DNA of 49,054 bases, from contig DASYZG010000067.1 in the NCBI GenBank assembly GCA_035946575.1, positions 1-49,054 on the forward strand, given 5' to 3'. Below, in pieces: positions 8,116 to 16,636 of the stretch (its first letter is position 1; each line of letters begins with the position of its first letter). Source of the DNA: Gp13-AA77 sp035946575 (GTDB lineage Bacteria; Acidobacteriota; Terriglobia; UBA7540). The position numbers and the translations under genes were made by a program. Under the pieces are notes generated by a model, which did not search any database, was not told the DNA's origin, and was given only the letters and a program-made list of their open reading frames with translations.

Positions 8116-8475
8116 ATGACAGCATTGGAAAAACTCGAACAGGACCAGATGCGCAGCGATGTGCCGAAGTTCCGGTCCGGCGACACCGTACGGGTTCACG
8201 TGAAGATCAAAGAAGGCGACAAGGAGCGCATTCAGGTTTTCGAGGGCACGGTCCTCGCGTTGCGCCGCGCGCGGAATCATTCCACTTTTACCGTGCGCAA
8301 GATTTCCTTCGGCCAGGGGGTAGAGCGTATTTTCCCTCTGCATTCGCCTGTGATTGACAAGATCGAGGTTACGCGCTCCGGGCGCGTGCGAAGAGCCAAA
8401 CTCTACTATCTGCGGGGGCTGAAGGGGAAGGCGGCGCGCCTGCGCGAAGCTCGCACCGAGCAGTCCGCGTCATAA
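8116..8475 (+). CDS. rplS: 50S ribosomal protein L19
   Basis: 119-residue bL19, located at the 30S-50S interface. The family motifs are FRSGDTVRVHVKIKEGDKER, QVFEGTVLA, GVERIFPLHSP and RRAKLYYLRGLKGKAARL. ATG 8116 is chosen because the frame extends upstream to 8014 without family similarity and GGGGTGGGA precedes the ATG. It closes the rpsP-trmD-rplS run 107 bp after trmD. Confidence 0.95.
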   Translation: MTALEKLEQDQMRSDVPKFRSGDTVRVHVKIKEGDKERIQVFEGTVLALRRARNHSTFTVRKISFGQGVERIFPLHSPVIDKIEVTRSGRVRRAKLYYLRGLKGKAARLREARTEQSAS

Positions 8476-8476
8476 T

Positions 8477-8505
8477 TTGAATCCCCCTCCGACCTGGGGT
8501 ACGAT
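8477..8505 (+). promoter_or_regulatory. Candidate leaderless promoter of rnhB
   Basis: TTGAAT (8477-8482), exactly 17 nt of spacer, then TACGAT (8500-8505), ending 6 nt before ATG 8512. A start 7 nt after the -10 element would put the first transcribed base at the start codon. No Shine-Dalgarno is present, in line with leaderless initiation. The promoter begins just after the rplS stop. Confidence 0.5.
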
Positions 8506-8511
8506 TCTCGT

Positions 8512-9204
8512 ATGCGGGCCGCGCCTGACGCCGTTTCCTATCGCTGCACGTCGCGTTTTGAAGGAAAGATTCGGCGCCTGGGCTTCACGGCGGTCGCCGG
8601 TTGCGACGAGGCGGGCCGGGGCGCCTTGCTCGGTCCGCTATACGCCGCCGCCGTCGTGCTCGATCCCGCCCGGCCGATCCGAGGCCTCGACGACTCCAAA
8701 AAGCTCACTCCCGAGGAGCGTGCGAGATTGGCGCCGCGGATTCGCGCCCGCGCCCTGGCTTTCGCCGTGGTGGCAGTCCCCGCCGTCGATGTGGATTTTC
8801 TAAACGTCTACCAGGCGTCCCGCCGCGCCATGATCCGGGCCCTGGAGATGCTGCAGCCCGCGCCCGATTACGTTTTGACCGACGCCATGCGCCTGGCGGG
8901 TTGGGGTGATGCCCGCGAGTTCGGCATCCCGTATCGCGCTATCATCCACGGCGACGCCCGGTCCGTTTCCATCGCCGCCGCTTCCATTCTTGCCAAGACC
9001 GAACGAGACGCTCACCTGGTCGAACTCGACCGCCTTTATCCGCAATACTGTCTGGCAAGCAACAAGGGATATGGTACTCCGGAGCATCTGCGTGGCCTGC
9101 AGGAACACGGCCCCTGCCCGGAGCATCGCCGCACCTTTGCGCCCGTCAAGTGTCATGATCTGCCGCTGTTGTCAGGCGCAGAGGAATCCCTGACGATTTC
9201 GTAG
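8512..9204 (+). CDS. rnhB: Ribonuclease HII
   Basis: 230 residues. Removes ribonucleotides misincorporated in DNA by cutting the RNA strand of RNA-DNA hybrids. The acidic active site is visible in AGCDEAGRGALLGPLYAAAV (D and E), LDDSKKL and DYVLTDAMRL; the C-terminal signature is SNKGYGTPEHLRGL. Genes for RNase HII commonly follow rplS. The start ATG lacks a Shine-Dalgarno and has its own candidate promoter 6 nt upstream. Confidence 0.95.
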   Translation: MRAAPDAVSYRCTSRFEGKIRRLGFTAVAGCDEAGRGALLGPLYAAAVVLDPARPIRGLDDSKKLTPEERARLAPRIRARALAFAVVAVPAVDVDFLNVYQASRRAMIRALEMLQPAPDYVLTDAMRLAGWGDAREFGIPYRAIIHGDARSVSIAAASILAKTERDAHLVELDRLYPQYCLASNKGYGTPEHLRGLQEHGPCPEHRRTFAPVKCHDLPLLSGAEESLTIS

Positions 9205-9242
9205 GCGATGGGCCGTCTTGCGGTTGGAAAGAGTTCCGATCC

Positions 9243-10553
9243 ATGCCTTCTCTCCTGATCCAGGGCGGCCGGGTGATCTCGCCGGCCGACTCTCTGGACG
9301 CCCAGCTTGACGTGCTGGTCGACGATGGCGTGATCTCTGCCCTCGCCCCGGCACTGAATGCGCCCGCTGCCGAACTCATCGACGCGCGCGGTCTGGTGGT
9401 CTCGCCGGGCTTCATCGACATCCACGTTCATCTTCGCGAGCCGGGCGGCGAAGCCTCCGAGACCCTCGAAACCGGGCTCAGCGCCGCGGTCGCCGGTGGT
9501 TTCACCGCCGTCTGCCCCATGCCCAATACGCACCCGGTGAATGACCGGCCGGATTCGATCCGATGGCAGATCGAGCGGGCGCGGGAAGTATGTTGCGCGC
9601 GCGTTTATCCCATCGCGGCCGTGACCCTGGGAAGCGAAGGCGAGGCGCTGGCAGATTTGCGGGCGCTTGCCGCGGCGGGCGCGGTCGCTTTCTCGGATGA
9701 TGGCAAGCCGGTGAAAACCGCAGGGCTGGTGCGAGACGCGCTCGAGGTGTTGCGTGGTCTCGATGTACCGTTGATCGAGCACTGCGAGGATGCGAGTGTC
9801 AGTGCAGGCGGAGTCGTCAACGCGGGGAAAACTGCCGGACAGTTGGGCGTGAAGGGAATTCCCACAAGTTCCGAGGAGGTGTGTCTCGCTCGCGACCTGG
9901 TGTTGGCTGCCGAGACCGGCGCGCACCTGCACGTGGCCCACCTCTCCACTGCGCGATCGGTTGAGATGGTGCGTGCGGCGCGGGCGCGTGGCGTTCGCGT
10001 GACGGCGGAGGTCACGCCGCATCATTTCGCGCTTACCGAAGAGGCCGTGCTGCGCTATGGCACCGCCGCCAAGATGAACCCCCCGCTGCGCACTGCGGGC
10101 GACGTGGAAGCGATCCTGAAGGGCCTTGCCGACGGGACGATCGACGCCATCGCCAGCGATCATGCCCCGCACGCGCCGGAGCTGAAAGCCAAGCCGTTCG
10201 CCGACGCGCCTTTTGGCGTGATCGGGCTTGAGACCGCGTTTGGCCTGGCAATGACCCACCTCGTCCACACCGGCGCCATTTCGATCTCGAAGCTGATTCG
10301 GCTGTTGAGCGTGAATCCCGCAGGCATTATCCGGAGCCCAGGCGGACACGTGCGACTCGACGGACCGGCAGACTTGACGTTGTTTGATCCTGAGCGCGAG
10401 TGGACCTATTCGGCTGCCAGCGGCCGCTCGCGAAGCCGCAATTCGCCGTTCGACGGTTGGAAACTGAAAGGCGCCGTGGCGGCCACCGTGATCGCGGGGC
10501 ACGTTGCTTATCGATGCCCCTCTCCCAGGCCTGCAAGCGGGAAGGTAATCTGA
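9243..10553 (+). CDS. pyrC: Dihydroorotase, class I
   Basis: 436-residue zinc amidohydrolase that closes carbamoyl-aspartate to dihydroorotate, step three of pyrimidine synthesis. Motifs: PGFIDIHVHLREPG (metal HxH and substrate Arg), CPMPNTHPVND, IEHCEDASV, HVAHLSTARS, TPHHFALTEE and ASDHAPHAPELK with the catalytic Asp. Length and order fit the class I type. It follows rnhB by 38 bp and converges with pyrE, with 44 bp between the stops. No pyrB lies upstream, so the aspartate transcarbamoylase gene is elsewhere. Confidence 0.95.
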   Translation: MPSLLIQGGRVISPADSLDAQLDVLVDDGVISALAPALNAPAAELIDARGLVVSPGFIDIHVHLREPGGEASETLETGLSAAVAGGFTAVCPMPNTHPVNDRPDSIRWQIERAREVCCARVYPIAAVTLGSEGEALADLRALAAAGAVAFSDDGKPVKTAGLVRDALEVLRGLDVPLIEHCEDASVSAGGVVNAGKTAGQLGVKGIPTSSEEVCLARDLVLAAETGAHLHVAHLSTARSVEMVRAARARGVRVTAEVTPHHFALTEEAVLRYGTAAKMNPPLRTAGDVEAILKGLADGTIDAIASDHAPHAPELKAKPFADAPFGVIGLETAFGLAMTHLVHTGAISISKLIRLLSVNPAGIIRSPGGHVRLDGPADLTLFDPEREWTYSAASGRSRSRNSPFDGWKLKGAVAATVIAGHVAYRCPSPRPASGKVI

Positions 10554-10597
10554 CTGAGCCTCGAGCCGGGCTGGGCGTGCTGGCCAGACGGTTCGAT

Positions 10598-11197
10598 TCA
10601 CGACGCGCCGGCCGGTTTGGTGCGGCTGCCCGGCTTCACTGTCGGCGTTCCCGCCTTGCAGAGTGGACACTGCGAAGGACCGTAGTTCTGCACCGTCAGG
10701 GTGAGGAGAGCGGCGCGTGGCAGGCCCAGTTCCGCGCTGCCACCGCTGCGATCCACCAGCGATCCGGCCGCGATCACCTTGCCGCCTGCCTCTTCCACCG
10801 CCCGAATGGTCTCGAGCGTCGAACCGCCTGTAGTGATCACATCTTCCACTACAATTGTGGGCTCCCCGGCTTCAAGCGTGAACCCGCGCCGCAGTGTCAT
10901 GCGCCCGTCCTGCCGCTCGGTGAACAGCGCGCGGACGCCGAGCGCTCGTCCCACCTCATGCGCCACCAGGATGCCGCCCAGGGCCGGAGCCACCACCACG
11001 GTCGCGCGGGCGTGGCCGAGCTTCGAGCCCAGTTTCGCCGCCAACTCGCGTCCCAGTTGCGCGGCCACTTCAGGATGCTGAAGCACGAGCGCGCACTGGA
11101 TGTAGCGGTCACTGTGCAGTCCCGAAGAGAGCACGAAGTGTCCTTCGAGCAGCGCGTGATGGTGTCGAAAAACGCCGAGAATTTCGTCCTCTGTCAT
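10598..11197 (-). CDS. pyrE: Orotate phosphoribosyltransferase
   Basis: 199 residues. Joins orotate to PRPP to give OMP. The PRPP-binding loop is IVVEDVITTGGSTLETI, the N-terminal part has FVLSSGLHSDRYIQC, and the C-terminus carries YGPSQCPLCKAGTP with two Cys as in one PyrE subgroup. ATG 11197 is chosen because GAGGAGAG lies about 8 nt upstream; a TTG at 11215 overlaps the pyrF stop in frame but has no proper ribosome site. It is the last gene of the minus-strand run and translated after pyrF, so the two last steps of UMP synthesis are coupled. Confidence 0.95.
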   Translation of the reverse strand: MTEDEILGVFRHHHALLEGHFVLSSGLHSDRYIQCALVLQHPEVAAQLGRELAAKLGSKLGHARATVVVAPALGGILVAHEVGRALGVRALFTERQDGRMTLRRGFTLEAGEPTIVVEDVITTGGSTLETIRAVEEAGGKVIAAGSLVDRSGGSAELGLPRAALLTLTVQNYGPSQCPLCKAGTPTVKPGSRTKPAGAS

Positions 11198-11211
11198 GCG
11201 GAGCTCTCTCC

Positions 11212-11982
11212 TCAATTCCGGCGGGCGAGCGCAGTGTCGATCTCGTGCGCGATGGTCCGGGCCGCGGCAACCGGGTCCGGCGATTGCGTTATCGGCCGGC
11301 CGACCACGAGAAAGTCCGCGCCCGCGCGAATCGCTGCTTCCGGCGTGGCCGCGCGGGCCTGATCGTCACGCGAAGCCGATGCCGGACGAATGCCGGGGGT
11401 CACGATGGTGAACCCGGAGCCACAGCTTCGGCGAATCGCTGCGGCCTCCTGTGGTGACGCTACCACGCCACTGAGTCCAGCGGCCTGCGCCAGCGCCGCG
11501 AGGCGCAGCACGACCCCTTCAGGGGACTCGCGCCAGCCGATGTCCGCCAGATCGCCTTCTGCGAGGCTGGTGAGAGCGGTGACGCCGATCACCAGTGGGG
11601 GCTGCCCGGCTCCAGTTCCCGATCGCGCGCCTTCGAGAGCCGCCTGCATCATGGCGCGTCCGCCCGAAGCATGAATGGTCATGATCGAGACTCCGAGGGC
11701 CGCCAGTTCGCGAGCTGCGCCACCCACGGTATTGGGGATGTCGTGCAATTTGAGGTCGAGGAAGACGCGCACTCCACGATTCACCAACTCGCGCACAAGC
11801 GCCGGGCCCTGCGCCGAGTAAAGCTCGAGCCCCACTTTGAATACGCCTACTTGGCTGCGAAGACGATCAGCCAGGAGCAGGGCGGCCTCGGCGGAGGAGA
11901 CGTCGAGAGCAACGATCAGTTTCTCTGCGCCCGGCGTGAGCTGGACCTTGTCCTGCACGGCTGCCTGATTGCCTGGAACCAT
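11212..11982 (-). CDS. pyrF: Orotidine 5'-phosphate decarboxylase
   Basis: 256 residues; the final step of UMP synthesis, decarboxylating OMP. The catalytic Lys/Asp set lies in FLDLKLHDIPNTV; KLIVALDVSS and KVGLELYSAQG are near the N-terminus, and TPGIRPA with FLVVGRPIT near the C-terminus binds phosphate. The N-terminal ~18 residues are extra, and the true start might be slightly internal. pyrE starts 15 nt after its stop. Upstream, about 85 bp separate it from the uncharacterised gene at 12067-12669. Confidence 0.95.
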   Translation of the reverse strand: MVPGNQAAVQDKVQLTPGAEKLIVALDVSSAEAALLLADRLRSQVGVFKVGLELYSAQGPALVRELVNRGVRVFLDLKLHDIPNTVGGAARELAALGVSIMTIHASGGRAMMQAALEGARSGTGAGQPPLVIGVTALTSLAEGDLADIGWRESPEGVVLRLAALAQAAGLSGVVASPQEAAAIRRSCGSGFTIVTPGIRPASASRDDQARAATPEAAIRAGADFLVVGRPITQSPDPVAAARTIAHEIDTALARRN

Positions 11983-12066
11983 CGAACCGTCCTCGCCACC
12001 CCAATCTTATCGGACTGGCGTAATTGCGCCAACAGCCGATTCAGGGCCGCCGCGCGAGATGTATGA

Positions 12067-12669
12067 TCATGACTTTACGTCTTCAGCCTGATCGCCGCCT
12101 GAATCCGGTGTTTCGTGAGCCGATTGCGCGAAGGCCGCACGGAAATCATCGGCACGCTTGCGGAGATCCAGCCAGTCGCAGAACAAATCGGGGTTTTCGA
12201 GCCATAACGCGAACCAGCTTGCGATCTCCCTTTTCTCGCGACGCTTGCCGGCTTCGACGCGTGTGTTGGCCGCCAGGCTCTCGGCGCGCTGGCGCCCTCG
12301 CAGCGCGAGCTTACGCGCGAGTTCGGCGCCCTCACGATCCCCGGCCGCGCGATAATCACGCCACGCTGCGTCCAGCGTTCGAATAGCCTTCTCCGTGCCC
12401 GCAAGATCATGAAAGTGCAGGACACCTTCCAGCCGCTCGCGGTAGAGCTCGGGAATGACGGGATCCGCGTACCGGTCTTCGTAGTCCACGCGAAGACCTG
12501 CCTCGCGCAGGACCGAGGCAATATAGGAGAGCGACGGCGCCTTGACGGGAGCGAGGCGTCGGCGCAACTGGTCCTGAATGCGACGCAGTTCTCGAACGCC
12601 CACGCTCTCGAGGCGCTGCTGCTCACAGCTCTCGAGAATCAGCTGTTTCTTGCTGATGCGCGCGGCCAC
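12067..12669 (-). CDS. Uncharacterised helical protein between mltG and pyrF
   Basis: 200 residues, no signal peptide or membrane span, and rich in Arg, Glu and Ala with predicted helices. The N-terminal AARISKKQLILESCEQQRLE and RRLAPVKAPSLSYIASVLRE are followed by a segment around DRYADPVIPELYRERLEGVL and a charged C-terminal helix. I do not recognise a family. The start is GTG, 1 nt after the mltG stop on the minus strand, so it is tightly linked to mltG and ruvX. The coding frame is supported by this spacing and by high GC at third positions. Its function is unknown. Confidence 0.7.
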   Translation of the reverse strand: MAARISKKQLILESCEQQRLESVGVRELRRIQDQLRRRLAPVKAPSLSYIASVLREAGLRVDYEDRYADPVIPELYRERLEGVLHFHDLAGTEKAIRTLDAAWRDYRAAGDREGAELARKLALRGRQRAESLAANTRVEAGKRREKREIASWFALWLENPDLFCDWLDLRKRADDFRAAFAQSAHETPDSGGDQAEDVKS

Positions 12670-12670
12670 T

Positions 12671-13789
12671 TTATTTCACGATCCGTCGTCTGGTCCGGTG
12701 CTGCTTCGAATGGCTTGACTGCTTATCCGGGGGCGCGGGCTTGGACTGGGCCGTGGTCCCATTCTCGGCAGCCACCTCACGGCGGTAGCGCGCCACGTTG
12801 CGGTTGTGCTCCGCCAGCGTGCTCGCGAAGACATGCCCTTCGTGCAAATTGCTGACGAAGTAGAGCGCATCGCCGCCCGCGGGATGCAGGGCGGCCTTTA
12901 TCGAGGCCGCCCCGGGATTGCAGATCGGACCTGGCGGAAGTCCCGCACGATGATAAGTGTTGTACGGCGAATTCAGGGCCAACTCTCCGGCCGTGATGGG
13001 CGCGGGACCGATTGGCGAAGGATCTGTGCCGGCAACCGCCAGCCGCGCCGCGTAGACGACTGTGGGGTCGCAGTCGAGCGTCATGTGATGCTGCAGCCGG
13101 CGTGTGAAGACTCCCGCGATCTCGGCGCGCTCGTCAGGGTTCGGTGTTTCCTTCTCGACCAATGACGCCAGGGTCAGCACATCGTGCAAATTCTCGTTTG
13201 GCTCGACGCTCAGGCCTTGCCGAAAGCGCGAGTCCAGCACCTGGCGGAAGCGCGCGACCATGACCTCGGCCGCCCTGGCCGGCGTGGTGCTCGCGGGAAA
13301 GCGATAGGTGTCGGGGAACAGGTATCCTTCGAGCGAGGGAGCCGCGGGGTCGAGATCGCGAATCGCGCCAGGTTGCGCGGTCGCCAGCAGCACTTCCCGC
13401 GGATCGAGTCCGAGCTTTTCATGCAGAATGCGCGCGATGTCGAAGCGATCGGAGCCTTCGGGAATCACCACCAGATGATAATAGACCTCGCCGCGGACGA
13501 TCTTGTCGTACACACTGCGGACACTCAGCGGATGATCGAAGAGATACTCGCCTGCTTTTAGCGTGCGATGGCGGAATCTGCCGATCGCATAGAGCATGAG
13601 GAAAGGCGCGCGGCCTTCGATGACGCCGTGCGCGCTTAGCGTCCGGGCGGCAGAGGCCGCGCCGGAGCCTGGCGGGATGTTCACCACCACGCTGCCGTGG
13701 TATCCGCGGTAGGGGTGATAGGTCTGGAAGGAAAGGTAGGCGCCGCCACCCCCGATGAGAAGCAGAATGGCAACGAGAATCTTCTTCAC
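12671..13789 (-). CDS. mltG: Endolytic murein transglycosylase MltG
   Basis: 372 residues. Cuts nascent peptidoglycan strands and ends glycan elongation; anchored in the inner membrane by an N-terminal hydrophobic segment (residues 4-22, ILVAILLLIGGGGAYLSF). The LysM-like domain is followed by the YceG catalytic part with EGYLFPDTYRFP, LASLVEKET holding the catalytic Glu, and LNSPYNTYHRAGLPPGPICN. The C-terminal ~35 residues are basic and low in complexity. The GTG start overlaps the ruvX stop by 4 nt, so translation is coupled. Confidence 0.95.
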   Translation of the reverse strand: MKKILVAILLLIGGGGAYLSFQTYHPYRGYHGSVVVNIPPGSGAASAARTLSAHGVIEGRAPFLMLYAIGRFRHRTLKAGEYLFDHPLSVRSVYDKIVRGEVYYHLVVIPEGSDRFDIARILHEKLGLDPREVLLATAQPGAIRDLDPAAPSLEGYLFPDTYRFPASTTPARAAEVMVARFRQVLDSRFRQGLSVEPNENLHDVLTLASLVEKETPNPDERAEIAGVFTRRLQHHMTLDCDPTVVYAARLAVAGTDPSPIGPAPITAGELALNSPYNTYHRAGLPPGPICNPGAASIKAALHPAGGDALYFVSNLHEGHVFASTLAEHNRNVARYRREVAAENGTTAQSKPAPPDKQSSHSKQHRTRRRIVK

Positions 13790-14262
13790 GAGTCCGTGCG
13801 CGCTCCCGTCAGTTCCGTTTGAGCGCGCTCCAAGGCGCGTCGATCGAGATAGCTTTGCAGAAGGATCTGCGCCGCCACGCGATCGCGCATCCCGGGCTGC
13901 CTGCGACGGTCGGTGCCGGACTCGCGCAGCACATGATCCGCTTCCAGGCTGGTCAGGCGCTCATCCCAGAGCTCAACCGGCAGCCCGAGTCGCGCCCGCA
14001 ACAGATCGGCAAAGCGCGCCACCCTCCGTGACATCTGCGTTTCTTCGCCCGAGTGGCTGATCGGATTCCCGACGATTATTCTTGATACGGAGTAATCAGC
14101 GGCGACTTTCTCGATCTGAGCGACGTCCGATTCGTTCGTGGTTCGCCCGAGGGTGGGCAGGCCTTGCGCGGTCAAACCCAAGGGGTCCGAGATCGCAACA
14201 CCCATGCGTACGCTCCCAAAGTCGATCGCCAACACGCGCCCCATCCCGGCGTTCTCGCCCAT
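13786..14262 (-). CDS. ruvX: Holliday junction resolvase-like protein RuvX (YqgF)
   Basis: 158 residues from the chosen start, with an RNase H-like fold. Motifs: VLAIDFGSVRMGVAISD with the first Asp, IIVGNPISHSGEET, ELWDERLTSLEA and a final DRVAAQILLQSYLD with the last acidic residue. Family members act in 16S rRNA 5' processing and possibly junction cleavage. ATG 14262 is preferred because a TATCAT hexamer ends 6 nt upstream (plus-strand 14269-14274), the same geometry as other leaderless starts here; ATG 14244 is the minimal alternative. It is coupled to mltG by a GTGA overlap. Confidence 0.88.
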   Translation of the reverse strand: MGENAGMGRVLAIDFGSVRMGVAISDPLGLTAQGLPTLGRTTNESDVAQIEKVAADYSVSRIIVGNPISHSGEETQMSRRVARFADLLRARLGLPVELWDERLTSLEADHVLRESGTDRRRQPGMRDRVAAQILLQSYLDRRALERAQTELTGARTDS

Positions 14263-14319
14263 ACAACGATGATACATTGCCGGGCGGCGGTTGGCGATTG
14301 ATGACACATTACAGCGCGC

Positions 14320-15369
14320 TCACCTGGTCTTCTTCCGCTCGCCATCGAGCAGCACCTGCTTGCGTTCGAGTCCCCAGCGGTACCCGCCGAGGCTTCCGTC
14401 TTGACGCACCGCGCGATGACACGGGATGACTACCGCGACGCGGTTGGTGGCGCAGGCGTGGCCCACCGCACGAACTGCCCGCGGGCGGCCGATGGCACGC
14501 GCGATTTCCGAGTAGGAGCGGGTCTCACCGTATGGAATATCGCGCAAGGCCTGCCAGACTTTCCACTGAAAGGCCGTGGCCTGGACATCAACCGGGAGAT
14601 CGAGGGTGGGCGCTCGCCCGGCGAGATGTTCACGAATGTGGCGCACGTGAGCTTCGAGCCCCTTGGAATCGCGCGCGATCGCGGCGAGCGGATATTCTTC
14701 CCGGAGCGTCTTCTCCAGGGGTTGGTCGGAATCGCCCAGGCATACCGAGCAGATGCCCCGCTCGGTGGCGGCGATCAGCAGGCGACCGAGTGCGGAGTCA
14801 ACGATCGTATAGCCGATGCGCATGCCACGGCCTCCGCGGCGATAGGCGCCGGGCGTCATGCCAAGTTGCGACGCGGCGCGCTCGTAGACCGCGCGGCTCG
14901 ATCCGAACCCGGCGTCGTAGACGGCCGCCGCCACGTTCTCGCTGGTCCGCAGGCTGGTTTTCAGGCGGGTGAGTTGCTGGGCCTCGCGATATTGGCGTGG
15001 TGTGACTCCGGTAAGCCGCTTGAATCCGCGCGAAAGGCGGTCGGGACTCACCTGGAGACGCTGGTCCAAACTGGCCAGGGTCGATGGATCGCTGTCCGCC
15101 TGCAAGACCGTGAGAGCACCCGCGATGAGCTTCACTTGCGCGTTCTCAGCAGCACTGCGGGTGCCGCACCGGCGACAAGGGCGGAATCCATCCTCTTCGG
15201 CGGCTTTGGGCTCAGGATAGAACACCACTTGTTCGCGCCGTGGCCGTCGCGACGGGCAGGATGGACGGCAGTAGACTCCGGTCGAGCGCACTGCATAGAC
15301 GAAGATACCGTCGAAAGTGCAATCGCGGCCCATAACCGCCTGCCAGTAACGATCGTCCGAGTTTCTCAT
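14320..15369 (-). CDS. ada: Ada-type DNA repair methyltransferase and regulator
   Basis: 349 residues in three parts. The N-terminal zinc domain has Cys at 34, 38, 65 and 68 (GVYCRPSCPSRRP, FRPCRRC), matching E. coli Ada (38, 42, 69, 72) with an offset of four. Next comes an AraC-type HTH (SPDRLSRGFKRLTGVTPRQY), then the O6-methylguanine methyltransferase with acceptor C317 in IPCHRAV. In the family, methyl transfer from phosphotriesters to the N-terminal Cys turns the protein into an activator, and the C-terminal Cys repairs O6-methylguanine. ATG 15369 is chosen over upstream in-frame starts by alignment to Ada. It heads the minus-strand run, with 57 bp to ruvX. Confidence 0.93.
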   Translation of the reverse strand: MRNSDDRYWQAVMGRDCTFDGIFVYAVRSTGVYCRPSCPSRRPRREQVVFYPEPKAAEEDGFRPCRRCGTRSAAENAQVKLIAGALTVLQADSDPSTLASLDQRLQVSPDRLSRGFKRLTGVTPRQYREAQQLTRLKTSLRTSENVAAAVYDAGFGSSRAVYERAASQLGMTPGAYRRGGRGMRIGYTIVDSALGRLLIAATERGICSVCLGDSDQPLEKTLREEYPLAAIARDSKGLEAHVRHIREHLAGRAPTLDLPVDVQATAFQWKVWQALRDIPYGETRSYSEIARAIGRPRAVRAVGHACATNRVAVVIPCHRAVRQDGSLGGYRWGLERKQVLLDGERKKTR

Positions 15370-15539
15370 GGGCTGTTTAACCTGTTCTGCGTATACACTG
15401 AGTATCATTTTAGCCTCTCTCCGTTGTGATCTCATCCCACCTTGCTTCGTGATAATGCCCAACATACGTCGAAGCCCACCGCTGATCTATCCGATTTGCG
15501 CTCTCGAATTTGTCTCGAGCGTCTTGAACGTGAAGGGTG

Positions 15540-15568
15540 TTGGATTTAGCGGGCCGAACGGCTAGAAT
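15540..15568 (+). promoter_or_regulatory. Candidate near-leaderless promoter of the AI-2E permease gene
   Basis: TTGGAT (15540-15545), 17 nt, then TAGAAT (15563-15568), which matches the -10 consensus at five of six positions. ATG 15577 lies 8 nt downstream and no Shine-Dalgarno is seen. The 207-bp divergent gap to ada also holds a small inverted repeat, ATAC-ACTGA-GTAT, nearer ada. Confidence 0.45.
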
Positions 15569-15576
15569 CAGCCTGC

Positions 15577-16623
15577 ATGTCTGATCTCAAACTGTCTGGG
15601 ACATCGACGGCCGCCGGCGCCAGCCTGAGGATCATTGCGGCTGGCATCGTCATCGCCGGCCTATACTACGGCAGCTCGGTGATCATGCCGGTGATTCTCT
15701 CCATCTTCATCGCCTTCGTGTTCGATCCGGGTGTTCGTGCCATGGAGCGAGCCAGGCTGCCAAGGTGGCTGGGTTCAATGCTGCTGGTCCTCCTCGGCTT
15801 GGCGGTGATCTACCTGCTGGCCTACGCGCTCTACGACCGCGCCATGGCTCTGAGCGCGGAGATGCCGCGGTTGGAGGATCGGCTGCACGAGTTAGCTGCC
15901 AGCGTGGAAGGTCCTTTCGCCCGCTTCACCGCTCCGCCTGCCGATCGCAATGTGCCGACCGTTCGTATCCAGGATGAATCGCCTTGGGGGCAGTATCTAT
16001 TGAAGGGGATCGGGTCCGTCTATTCTTTCACGGTAGCGGTTATGTTCATTCCATTTCTCGTCTTCTTTATGCTGACCTCGACTAACCGGATTTGGGCGGC
16101 CACCCTGAACCTGTTCGCGCTGGAGCGGCGTCACCAGGCTGAGCAGGTGATCCAGGGGATCAGCATCATGGTGCGGCAATACGTGCTGGGAAATTTCCTG
16201 GTGGCTGTCATCTGCGCCGTGGTGACGACGCCCATCTTTGCCATCATCGGCGTTCCTTATGCCCTCATTGTCGGGCCGTTTTCAGCGTTTCTGAACCCGA
16301 TTCCTTACATCGGAGTTGTGCTGGCGGCGATCCCGCCGATCCTCCTCAGCCTGGTGGCCTTTGACACTGTCGGACCCTTCATCGCCTTGGCGGTGACAGT
16401 GGCGGTCGTGCACCTTCTGGCCGTCAATCTGCTCACACCGCGGATTGTCGGACACCGCGTGAAGCTCAGCGCGATTTCTGTCACGCTGGCCTTGATGTTC
16501 TGGGGATGGCTGTGGGGCGGCATCGGGCTGCTCCTGGCGATCCCGATCACTGCCGCTTTTAAAGCGGTCTGCGACAACGTGCGCTCGCTGAAGCCCCTGG
16601 GCGCGTGGCTGGGTGAGACGTGA
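15577..16623 (+). CDS. AI-2E family transporter (PerM/UPF0118-like permease)
   Basis: 348-residue polytopic inner-membrane protein. An N-terminal hairpin (residues 17-70), an extracytoplasmic or amphipathic section (~90-140) and further spans follow. Family signs include FIAFVFDPGVRAMER, FIPFLVFFML, NPIPYIGVVLAAIPP, VHLLAVNLLTPRIVG and a closing FWGWLWGGIGLLLAIPITAAF. Relatives have been linked to autoinducer-2 or Na+/H+ transport, but the substrate here is unknown. It is divergent from ada and convergent with thiE. Confidence 0.9.
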   Translation: MSDLKLSGTSTAAGASLRIIAAGIVIAGLYYGSSVIMPVILSIFIAFVFDPGVRAMERARLPRWLGSMLLVLLGLAVIYLLAYALYDRAMALSAEMPRLEDRLHELAASVEGPFARFTAPPADRNVPTVRIQDESPWGQYLLKGIGSVYSFTVAVMFIPFLVFFMLTSTNRIWAATLNLFALERRHQAEQVIQGISIMVRQYVLGNFLVAVICAVVTTPIFAIIGVPYALIVGPFSAFLNPIPYIGVVLAAIPPILLSLVAFDTVGPFIALAVTVAVVHLLAVNLLTPRIVGHRVKLSAISVTLALMFWGWLWGGIGLLLAIPITAAFKAVCDNVRSLKPLGAWLGET

Positions 16624-16636
16624 TTCGATTGCGTCG

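Noticed and set aside
9153..10670. Minus-strand frame of 505 codons opposite pyrC
   Set aside because: Antisense of the dihydroorotase motifs; no domain and no start signal.
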